Below, one piece after another: positions 1 through 12,200 of a stretch of DNA of 64,000 nt. The translations under genes were made by a program, and so were the position numbers. Numbering within the stretch: position 1 is the stretch's first letter; each line of letters starts with the position of its first letter. Source of the stretch: Agapetus fuscipes (Eukaryota > Arthropoda > Insecta > Trichoptera > Glossosomatidae); assembly GCA_951799405.1 (NCBI GenBank), contig OX637351.1:4806251-4870250 (forward strand). Reading direction: 5' to 3'. Below the pieces are notes generated by a model. That model ran no database searches. It saw only the letters and a list, made by a program, of their open reading frames with translations, and was not told where the DNA came from.

Positions 1-18
1 GTACAATAATGTGCTTAC

Positions 19-200
19 GTGTTGATGGCGTAGAGCGCCATGTGGGCCAGGCAGGGCACCAGCTGCATGTTGGACAAGGGGCCCCCGCCCCCAGTGTCCT
101 CGTGGAAGGGCCTCTCCCGGGCAAAGCGCAGCAGCAGCAGCTTCAGGTCGTGGATGGTGCAGCGGTAGTCTATGTCCAGGCTGCGGTGGCCCGTGCACTC
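19..200 (-). CDS. UBR4: UBR4 exon w65 (C-terminal ligase region)
   Basis: Begins [20 protein letters not shown] and ends at ...YAINT with two bases left over (phase 2). Acceptor CTGCAG, donor GTAAGC. It follows the hemiRING and belongs to the conserved C-terminal ligase region; the GGGG-x-SN run is typical of the family. The next exon lies before position 1. Confidence 0.94.
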
Positions 201-3200
201 CTGCAGCACAACAAACCAATCACTACTCTAAACATTATGGACTCACAAGATTTGAAATGTGGGGAATATTTGGGATGTCACCTACTGTTACTGTTACTGG
301 AATGGATAGACCAAATAGGTGAGATTGCAAAAGAATGGAACCTGCAGGGTGAGAATAAGAGAAGAGTATGTATGAAGAAAGTGAGAATCTTGAAGAGATG
401 AAAGAGGTATGCAAGGACAGAAAAAAGTGGAGACGCATCTGTGGAGGTACCGGTCACCCCTAGTGGAACGGCGGCAGGATAAAGTAACAGTATTATGTAG
501 CTTAAAAGACACTAAAGAGCACCAAGTACTGCCAACTGAATGGGTTTACAGTGCTGTGAACTAGAGAAATCCCCGATTATCAGGAATCCATTTTTTATTT
601 ACTGTGGGTGATGTCACATAACCAATGGATATTTTGAATGTTGGAAGTCCATTGGAGAGAGAACAGTGGAAGTACCTGCAGGTAAGTGTTGTGCCTGGCC
701 AGACAGCTGGCAAAGGCGGACTCTGGCACGTGGGGGCCCCACAGGGGCAGCAGCCCATTGCAGCGGGTGGAGGCATTCTGCAGGGCCGCGCTCTCCCACT
801 CATCTCTGGAAAGTTACACACAAAGATGACGGTTCAATCCCCGGAAGCAATGAGGTCGTAGTGCTTTTTTTTAAGAAATTCTGTGCGGGAGACTCCCTAG
901 ATTTCAGAGACTCTTACAGTGCTATTCTTAGACATTTTGGTCGTCCATTGAGCCCACGCGTTGACAAACTAATGATGCCTCGGCTGGAAGTCTTATCACG
1001 GTGGTCATTCTTACCTACCAAATTTTGGTAATATTTGTATGAAGACTAATCAGAGGTAACAGAGAGATGTGTTACCTTGCGCGTGCCAGTCTCACGGCCG
1101 CCATGTGGCACTCCACATGCACCACGTTGAAGTGCGTGACAGTGGTGTAGCCCAGGGTCTTGCGCGGCTTCACCTCAAACTCCTCCACGCAGCAGCGCTT
1201 GGTGAACGTGTAGATGCCCAGCACCTACACAACAACAACACATTCAATTAACTTTTTCGCTTCTGAATATTCTGGCTGTATGAATACTCCCGGTGCGGAA
1301 TACTTTTTCAAGCAATTTTTGAAAACATTTATAGATTTCCTACCTTAATTGATTGATGACACTTCACACTATGTGAACAGTCACATGTATTAGTTATTCA
1401 AGAACAAAAATCACAAGGGTTTAACACATATTTCTGCTTGCAGATTTTGAATTCTTGAACACAGATGTCAGGGATAAGTTCAAAGTTGAATGACGTCTAT
1501 GATTGACAGTCGCATTGTATGCAAGTTTACACTATTCAAAAAATCAATTACACATGTTAGACAAATCTTTATGGGAGAACTTACATTATTGTCAAAGTTT
1601 TGTTGGCTTCGTAACCAAGTTGAATGTCTGTGATTGAACATCTATGATTGACAGTCGCATTGTATGCAAGTTTACACTATTCAAAAAATCAATTACACAT
1701 GTTAGACAAATCTTTATGGGAGAACTTACATTATTGTCAAAGTTTTGTTGGCTTCGTAACCAAGTTGAATGACGTCTATGATTGACAGTCGCATTGTATG
1801 CAAGTTTACACTATTCAAAAAATCAATTACACATGTTAGACAAATCTTTATGGGAGAACTTACATTATTGTCAAAGTTTTGTTGGCTTCGTAACCAACGT
1901 CAAAAGGGTGTTTCCTGAAGATGTTGGTTATGAAGCCAGCAAAACGTCAAGACTATGTAAGTTCTCCAGGGCTTTCAGCTGCTCTCCCTCATGGGCATGG
2001 GAAGTTGACTACTGATCATGGTGTTACCTTGGTGGGCTGGTACTTGTAGCCCTCCCGGCAGATGCAGCACACGGCGCCCGTCTCCTCGCCCAGCTCCTGC
2101 ACCTGCTGCGTGAGGCTGCAGTGCGCCGTCACCTGCCCCTTGTCGTTGGTCCTCATGCCCAGGGCTCCCAGCTGCTTCTCCCTCATGGCCATGGCCAGCC
2201 GTTTCTTCTCCTGCAACAATATGGTCAGTCAGTCTTAACTCCCATACACATAATACAAAGTATAACACATCTGCATCTATTCCCCTCCCTCAAAATGTAT
2301 GGAAGATACAACCGCACGATGGGGATCACCTTCTCACTCACTGCCATCAGCAATAACCCAGGTATTACCTGTCTGGTGTAGTCCCTGGCCTCCTGCACCC
2401 TCTTGGCAGCCTCGGGCTCCGACATGAGCGCCTCCAGCAGGTTCTCTGCCAGGCTGCCCACGTGCTCGTCTGAGGACACCTGCTCCAGGCGGTGCACGAT
2501 GGGGATCACCTTCTCACTCACTGCCATCAGCAATAACCCAGGTATTACCTGTCTGGTGTAGTCCCTGGCCTCCTGCACCCTCTTGGCAGCCTCGGGCTCC
2601 GACATGAGCGCCTCCAGCAGGTTCTCTGCCAGGCTGCCCACGTGCTCGTCTGAGGACACCTGCTCCAGGCGGTGCACGATGGGGATCACCTTCTCAGACA
2701 CTGCCATCTGCAATCACCACCGGTTTTACAGTAAACCACTATTATATATATGAAATATTGAATGTCTGCTAGTAGTAGAGGAAGACGGAGAAAGCTATAC
2801 ATGGACAAAATTACAAAATAGTAAATACTACATGGAGCTTCTGCCAACCATTAAGCAGAGAAAACTGACGTACTTCGGTCACATTTTGAGAAATGAGAAA
2901 TACCGTCTCCTTCATCTTATCATACAGGGTAAGATTAAGGGGAGACGAACTCATGGACGCCGAAGGACATCGTGGCTAAAAAACCTGTGACAGTGGTTTG
3001 GCAAAACACCAAGTCCCTGTTTCGAGCCGCAGCATCCAAAGTCAAAATAGCCATGATGATCGCCAATCTTTGAAAGAAGTGACACAAAAAGAATAAGAAT
3101 AGATTTGATAGATGGTTTACCTGTGTGGGCTGATGGTCTGTGGCCAGCCCGGTGAGGAAGCGCAGGATGTACTTGAGCGCGGGCTTGGAGATGAACTCCT

Positions 3201-6200
3201 TCAGCTCGTCAGAGTCTGTGCGCAGCAAGGTCGGCTTCACGCACGGCGCATGCATCTGAATTATTTCAATAATACGGTAATTTCAAATTCTCTTAAAATA
3301 GCTTTTTACCTAAACCCCCCCCCCTCCCTACCTTCAAGTTACTTTCTGAGAAATAGGCAAAAAATAATCAGGAATCGAAACCACTATGTACGTACCCCTG
3401 ACTTTTGAACCCCAGTATGGAATGCTTTGTCGAGTACATTTTTTTTTAAAACATTTATTGATTTCCTTCCCTCATTGATTAACAACACTTCTAACTATGT
3501 AAACAGTCATTCAAAAACAAAAATCACAAGGGTTTAGCACATATTTCCACATGCAGACTTTTGAATTCTTGAACAATGTCAGGGATAAGTTCAAAGTTGG
3601 ATGACGTCTATAATTGACAGCAGCACAGTACGTAAGTTTACACTTGACGCCTATGCATGTCACCCACAGTTAAAGGGTTAAACAAAGAGGTATATGAATA
3701 TCAAAGAGCAGTACCTATAGCAATTAGATCAAAACTGTGAAGGGATTACTTTCACTCGGTAACAGAGAAACTCTCTCTCAAGGAAAGTTTACTGTGAGAA
3801 GGATCTGGCGGGACACGTGGAGAAAAACAGGTTAAATATTTACCGTGATGTAGTCCAGGGCGTCCCTGACGATGTTGAGGCTGATGAGGTAGTCCTTGAG
3901 GGTGCCCCCGATGGCGTTGCGCTCTATGCCGCTGCACAGCACGCAGAACAGCTCCAGGCGGAACTCGTCCTCGGCCCAGCGCTCCATGTCAAACTTGTTA
4001 AAGTCCAACACCTGAACAACAATACAAGGGGCTCAACACACAATATTACACAGTGAATACCTCTGCTACCAAGGACCAGAGTGAGAAGCATGCTGCTGCT
4101 GCTTGCCTCAATTGTATGTGGTTTTTCCTGTTACTGCTACTGTATCCTGCCGCCGTTCCACTAGGGGTTGCTTGTACCTCCGCACATGCGTCTCCACTTT
4201 TTTCTGTCCTTGCATACCTCGTCCATCTCTTCAACATTCATCACTTTCTTCATACATACTCTTCTATTATACTCTGCAGGTTCCATTCTTTCGCAATGTC
4301 ATCTATTTGGTCCATCCATTCCTTACTCGGTCTTCCCCTTCAACGTTTTCCTCTGAGATTTCCTTTGTACACTTTCTTCGTTAGTCGTTCATCATCCATT
4401 CTTTCAAGGTGTCCAAACCATCCAATTGTACTTTCATTCTCATATTCTCTGCTATACCACACTCGTTCATCACCCAATCATTGTGGACTCTATAATTCAG
4501 TGTCTTTCCAGTCATTGCTCTCAGGTAAGCCATTTTAACCGTATAAATATTAATGAAGAGTGTGCCTAAAAAAGGGACCACATTGTTTGGTCTGTCCATC
4601 TGGAAACGGCTACCCCCTGATGTGCGAAACGCTGAATCCTTTAAAAAAAGGGGATGGAGAACCACTTCTTTAACCGCGTCAACACTGAAAGCGTCCTTGC
4701 AGTGAGAGAAGTTCAGAGAGCCGCTTAAGTTTGGGAATGTTTCCTTACCTGTTTGAAATGCTGACACAAATGCGCCATCTTGAGATCGTTCCCATAGACC
4801 AGAGCAGCCAGCACCCTGGTGAGGTGCGCCAGGGCTTCCTGATTATTCCTGATGCCTGCAATAACAATTTTTATTAAAAAATGAATTTTATCATTTCAGC
4901 AAGAGTAAAATTTGACCTATTCACTTCTGAATATTCTGGTTATACTCGTATGAATACCCCTAGTACGGAATACTTTTTCAAGCGCATTTTTAAAACATTT
5001 TTTGTTTCCTACCATAATTGATTGACGACACTTGTGAACCAACTATGTGCACAGTCACATGTATTAGTTATTCAAGAACAAAAATCACAAAGGTTTAGCA
5101 CATTTCACATGCAGACTTTTGAATTTGAACCATTATTAAGCTACCGAAATCTTAGTTTTGATTTTAAATATCTCCAAAGGTACAAAACTTATCTCCTTTC
5201 AGTTTTTTTTTATTTCAAAAGACAGTGAAATAAAGTTCGCGCTTATATGTATCACAAAGATGAAATTATAAAAGTAAGAATGTGAGGAGGTACTTGCCCG
5301 GGCATTCGGTGCAGTTGAGTAGAGCTTGAACATACTCGGGTCCTCCAAAGGTCAGAGAGAACTGGAGGAAGGACTCCAGGGACTCCCCAGCAGCCACTGA
5401 TAATATCCTATCCATGATCTGCAACACACACAATTATAAAAAACAGATATAACATAAAATAAATATTGGTTTTTCTAGTCTACAGATATCATAAGTGAGT
5501 GGTTGCCAGCGTCACCTCCAGCAGCTGGCAGGTGAGGTCAGGCCGGGGTCTGCTGGCCTCGTCCAGAGCAGCCAGCTGCAGCGCCCTGAGTAGGGCGGGC
5601 AGGGCTCCGGTGGAGGCGCGGGTGAGTAGCGCCACGCAGCGCCGGGCGCGCGCACACAGGGACAGCAGGCGCAGCAGCGTGCGAGCCAGCGGGCGCGCCG
5701 CACCCCCAGCACCCCCCGCCACGGCCAGGCGCTCCAGCATCACCTCCAGACCACCTGGGGATAACGACACATTGCTGTCTTATTTACATCATATAATTAG
5801 CTTTACAAATTATCCCACTTTTCAGATTTTAGACTAACTTTTATGGGAGAACTTACCGGTCACTAAAGGTCCATCCAACCTTACAGCAACTGGGTTTTGA
5901 GAACTGGCGCTTTCTACAGAAACGACCAAGCTAGCCGAGGGTTCTTGATGTGTGATACACACAAAAACAGTGCTCACCAAATAAATCATCCTAATACTAT
6001 TATTATTATTAAGGCCACAGTGAGCGTGATGTTAGTGAACATGTTCGGGAGGCGATCTCCTGACTTAGTTGCCAGAAAATAAAATAGAACCGAATTAAAG
6101 TTGTCTGTTTAGACTAAGGAGTTCTCGCCCATGAGGCCATCAATAATGTTGTGACAGTTGACCACACACTTACCACAGTCAGCCAGGACGTTGGCCATGC

Positions 6201-9200
6201 GGTACAGCTGCTCGTCGTCCACGGCCTCTGTGCTGGCGGCGCTGAGGGTCTCCACAAACTCCTCGGTGGCGTCTCCCAGCAGACCCCGCATGCGGTACAC
6301 CACGCGCATGGCGTCTCCTTCCCCTGACACACTCCACACCTGGACAACACACAACATCTTAAAATGTACAGTCATCACCGGTCTGTAGTCCGACTTAGCC
6401 GACTCTTGAAAATTTGGTGAAAAAGAGACACAGAGTTATCATTGAATAAATTTGTAGCAAGCATAGCCACCTCTTTATTAGAATGATACTTCTCAGTTAT
6501 GTGACTTCCCTTTTCCCCGTTACTCGTTATGCGAAATGTCACTCATTCTGCAAAATATCACATGTTAAGAGAGCAATTTTTTTAGTTTTTTTTTTTGCTC
6601 GTTAAGAGAGGTTCCACAACTTGCGGTACCATTGATCTTGGGGACACAGAATGCGTGGCTCACCTTGTTGTACACGTCCTTGACGGGCAGATCCAGCGAC
6701 ATGATTTTGTTGTTGACGAGGAGCTCCATGCCGTTGTCGTCCTCCAGCAGGGCCACCAGCTCGCAGTCGGCGCAGATCTTGTTCTTCACGTCCCTCATCA
6801 GGGGACCGAGCCCCGCCTCCAGCGAGGAGTACGGGTTGCCCAGCATGCGACCCTAACAAAAACAACACAATTTTTCATAAAAATTGTAAAAGTAACAAAA
6901 TTAAAAATAAGAGTTTTAGGCTTACATGGCCGGCTGCTGATGCTGGAGAGATGTTTTCCAGAATCTGTAGCCGTGGTCTATGGGAGCTGAAGCTTCCGGA
7001 TGTTTTTTCGCCACAGTTTTCATCAAGATCATCTTTATCATCACACTTCACGCTGAATAAGCCCATTGAAGACATGGGTGAAACGTCCAGAAGCTTCAGA
7101 TCCCATAGACCACGGCAACAGATCATGGAAAACATCTCTCCAGCAAAACTAATAGTTGAAATTACGGTCATTTGACATATTTACAATAATAATTACACAG
7201 TTAAAATTTATTAATCGGATATTAGATGAACCATTGTTAGAGAACATACATTATTCTCCATGTTTCGTAGATAACGTCTTCAGGAGACACCCTCTCTGCA
7301 CAACGACTGAGGAAGTCCTGGAAGAAGGAAGTTTTGAGGAAGTTCTGTTTGAAGTTCATCCTCAGTCGTCGTGCAGAGAGGGTGTCTCTTGAAGACGTAA
7401 GCTATGTCGCTAATGAAACGTTGAGAAAAACGGTTTGTCTAATATTCAATTAAAAAATTTTAACTGTGTACTTATTATTATTATTGTAAAAAATCTACTT
7501 TTTCCATTTTAGCCCCCTTGGAGTGACATTGAGTCAAGAAATCATCAAATCATCATCATTCGTCAAAAATGAGAACCTTTTCAATCATTTGTAGACATTT
7601 GAGTCACTATCTCACCTGCAGGAAGTCTTCCTGCTGCGGGTCCTTCTCCAGGGTCAGGAAGAACTGCCCCACGTCGTTCTCCTCGGGGTATATGATGGAG
7701 CAGAGACGCTCAAAGATGAAGACGGGCGTGCGGAAGTCATGCAGCGGGTACTTCTTCACTGTCTCAATGCACACGGCCATGAACTCTGCCGTCTCCGCTT
7801 CGTTTCCTGCACAACAATAAAACACCTTATTCACAATCAATAATAATAATAAAAGGATGATTTATTTGGTGAGCAGATTGTTTATATAGAGATCTCCTGG
7901 ATGAAGGCTTGTTTTTTTCTGGTCAAATTTATCGCTTGCATATGAATTGTAAAGTTCGGTCAATAGCTCAGTTGGGAGAGTGCTTGCATTCCATGCCGTG
8001 AGCTCGGGTTCGAATCCCACCGATTGTGTCATTTATTTCATATCCAAAATACCGGAAAGGTTTACTCAGCCTCCATTTATTTCAAATCCAAAATACCAGA
8101 AAGTGAACCAGCAATACAAAAACAAAAACCAATACAAAAAATGTGAACCAGCCCCCCGGAAACTGGGAAACTCCCACTTCAATTGAAATGGTTGGTGTGA
8201 GGCTGGCCCCCTTAACCTGCAAAAATAAATAGGTCCCGAATTGCCACATGTGACCCCTTTGGGGATGACGCAGACAAGTAGTTACATTATATGTGTAGCT
8301 TAGTTGTGTTTTTGCATTACGTCCTGGATGAAGGCCAGTTTTTATCTGGTCACATTTATGGCTTGCATATGAAGTGTGATGTCATGTGGCCAGCTCACCT
8401 GTGGTCATCTCCTCCAGCAGCTCCAGCAGCTTCTCCTGCGTGTCGTCAATGAGGCGGGTCCTCTGCACCACCAGGCGCCTGAGGGACAGGTAGCCGCCCA
8501 GCACGGCGCCCATCAGGCGGCCCTTGTACGCGCGCCGGATGCCCCCGTCCTCCAGGAACATGGCCAGCAGCTCCGTCAGCTTCTTCAGGGCGTAGCCTGA
8601 CAATTCAAACAACACATGAATATAACAATATCTTCTCTGTTGTATCAAAAGAATGGTCGTTTTCTATGCAGTGGTCCGCCATCTCAGAGTACCCAGGCAG
8701 ACCCCTAAATGCCCTTTTATGTTTGCTTATTCTAACATTGATGGATCTTGCAGTCTGCCCTACATACACGGCTTCGCATTGGTTACATGATATGCCGTAA
8801 ACTCCACCACCATCCATGCAATCCAAGCCTCTGAAGATGGACGGATAAAGTCCGATAGTGCTTGGGCAATTTAACTCAAAATGTGAAAATAAAACTGTGT
8901 TGTATAAAAAATATAAAAAAAAATATTTTTAATTACAGTTTAAATGAATTTTCACTCTGTAAATGCACAAACCTTAGAAAAAAAAATAATTTAATTTGTC
9001 GCACTATCGACAAATCGTGCAAAGACAGTCAACAAAATTACTTGACAAAGACAAAATAAAATTATGTGAGGGTCTTGCCAGATGTAAAATACACAAAATG
9101 TGACTTATATGGAATCAAACGTGGATATGTTGTTTTTTTTAAATAATGGTATAAATACATATATAGATACACAGGGAATCATCAATTACAATGCAAACTT

Positions 9201-12200
9201 CCTGACTTGAGTGTAAGCCGAGTACACTTCCTCAGTATAAGACCTAGGCTAAAAGAACCACCAAACAGGAAATACACACATAGGACCACACATAGAGTCT
9301 CTGCAACACCTTCAAAGTCGGCTTGCTCACCTTTAGAGCACTGCGTGGGAGTGCTCCCGGGTACCTGATGGAGCTGGTGTCTCCAGCAACTGCAACCTCG
9401 CGCGGACAAACACTGAGGTCAGCTGCATCAAGAAGCAGCTGCCTGGACAGCCCTGCACTGTTTTTGGAGACAGGGCATTCCAGGCAACCGCTCCAATGAC
9501 TTGGAATGCTATTCCCGCCTCACTCAGAGAACTGGATTTGGAGAGACTGTTCAAAAGACGTCTCAAGACTCACCTCTTCGTCCAATCATCAATGACACAC
9601 TGTCATAAAAAGCGCTATATAAGTTTTGTACTTCATCATGAGTATCCAGCCCTACAGCCAATGTTGCTTGTACCTTGTGCCAGATCTGAGGTGAGCGTGG
9701 TCTCCTCCAGCTTGTGCAGATGCTCTATCTCCTTGGTGAGCAGGTCCGCCAGCAGGGTGAGCACTCCCCGCAGGGCCAGCAGCTGCTTCCACGGGGCTTC
9801 CGAAGCCAGACCTGGGACAACATTACATTAATCTATATTCCAATACAGGCCAGGACAAATTATACGCAAAATTCATTTATAAACAGAGCCTGCGTCGCAG
9901 TAGGTACACAACGCACAAAGGTCTGATCCAGAGTTGGACATACTCTTTCTAACGGTTTCCAAACTTTATGCTACCACACCTCCCTATTTTTTTTTTGTGC
10001 GCGCCTCCCTCCCTACTTTTTATTTTTTAATATATACACTAATATAGACACGTTTTTGGCACCTCCCCTGGCCATAGCCTGCCAAGTTTGGAAACCGCTG
10101 CTCTAAAGAATCATTAAAAAGAAGGATGTTTAATCTCGCAGGATTCAACTTTCATTTTAAATTTTGTAACATGTTATTTTTTTATTTAATTTTATTGTTT
10201 GTTACACATAGTTGACGCAATTTCAATAAATGGTTGGACGAACAATCCTTTACTTACTTTGGTAGAGCAGCAGGAACTGCTCGCTGGCTTCTCCGGCAGA
10301 TCCAATCTCGGGCAAAAAGTTGGTGAGCAAAACCAAAACCTGCAAGCATTCAAAATTTATAAGCTGTTATGTTATTTATTGCTAGCAAATGTAAAGAGAA
10401 AGAAAAAAGGTAAGAAGGAGGAAAACGAAATAAAAAGAGGTAAGAATAAAATTAAGGAGAGATATGAAGAGGTAAGAAGGCGACTAAGGCAACTAAGCTA
10501 CACATAACCTGAGACTTCATACCACGTCCCTGAAGGGCTTCACATGTGGTGAGAGTAACTTATTTATTTTTACAGGTAAAGGGGATGGCCTTACTCCAAC
10601 TATTTCAGTTGAAGTGGGTGTTTCCCAGCTCCCGAAAGGGCTGGTACTCATTTATTGTGAAGGTTGAGTAAACCTTGCTGTCGTTTTATTTTGGGGTTTG
10701 AGTTAACAGGTAAGAGGATCACAAAGAGGTAAGAAAAATAGTAATAAGGGGTAAAAACGGGCAAACAAAAAGGTAAGAAGAGGTAAAAAGGGGTAAGTAA
10801 AAGGGTAAGAAGAGGCAAGAAGGGGTAAGAAAGTTTTTTTTATTATTCAATTTATTTGAATTGACTAAATTCTTTTTTTTTATCAAACATTGTAAAGAGA
10901 TGTTTCACAAAAAATGAAATAATAAATAAATACAATGTATTTGTTTCTATCTAAAAAAAAAAAACACTTTTAATTCACTATTATTTATTATTCATGCTCA
11001 AATACTTTTGCCTTAAAAGGCATCATCAGGAACAGTGACTTGCAATAAAAATCAATGACAATGTACAATGTATTTGTTAGATATCAGTGATGGGGTGTCA
11101 CTCACGGCCTTGGTCCTCTCATATCCGGTGCACAGGGACTTGACCATCTGGCAGGCGGTGTCGCGGGCCATCTTGCTGCTGGGGTTGAACATCACTGGCT
11201 GCAACCAGCCACCGTCTCCCAAGGACAGACCCTTGGCGCTCATACGAAGAACCTTAATAGCGGTAATCATAATTGTATTAATTACAGATGTCCCACACAA
11301 TATTGTATGTTCAGCCCATGGAGGTAGCAATGGAGGGGCTATAAATGTAATTAAGTTCCTATCAACATAATGCATCGTCTTTAGCACCATACATTGTCGA
11401 TAGTGTGTCTAGGCATGGAGTGGAAGGATTCTACCAACTGAGCTATCGACTGGACATAAACGGTGCTATTCTTAGACATTTTAGTCGACCCCTGAACCCA
11501 CGCTTTGACAAACTAATCTCTCTAAATCTAAATCTAAGCTGCAAAGATATGTATCATTTGAGATTCATATTAAATGCATTCCCACAAGCAGACATGCATA
11601 ATTTCGAGCTTACACATGCCGCATGTGGACCTACAATATAAAAAACCCAATCTCAAATGAACATAAGCACTGCAACTCTTGCCGACCTTCCCTGAAGCAG
11701 GGGTGACATTGGCAAAGTGAACCATTTTTTACAGTATGGGTGGTGCATGATGCAATGATGCATTTATATGAAGACCTGTCAATCCAAGATGGCCGCAAGT
11801 GAACGGCTGATTACTTTTCATACAAATATTACCAAAATTTGGTAGGAAAGAATGACCTTGGTGATGAGACTTCCAGCCCGGACATCATTAGTTTTTCAAA
11901 GCGTGGGCTCAACGGATGACTAAAATGTCTAAGAATAGCCCCGATAAGAGTCACCTTCGTCGAGTCAGACGCTACTCTACTTTTGCCCAGTGTCGGGCAA
12001 TATCCACTGCTCCACCTTTACCCTCCATTAGGTCGGCCAGTGAGCAGCTTGTTGGGCAGGCCGGGCAGATCCGAAGATGATCCATGGACAGTTAAGCTCC
12101 GCATTCACAGAGCGTGGTGTCATCTTGATGAAAGATTCCCCAGGCCCTCATGTTACAGCGAGCTCTGCCAACACCCGTTCTCAGCCTGTTGAGTGCCCTC

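Noticed and set aside
2369..2527. Independent extra UBR4 exon
   Set aside because: The acceptor AG is lost and only 21 bp separate it from w61, so it cannot be spliced as its own exon. Kept as part of the tandem array.
7955..8030. Functional tRNA gene (here and in other SINE heads)
   Set aside because: A and B boxes are present but I could not fold a convincing cloverleaf, and each head is followed by a long shared body.
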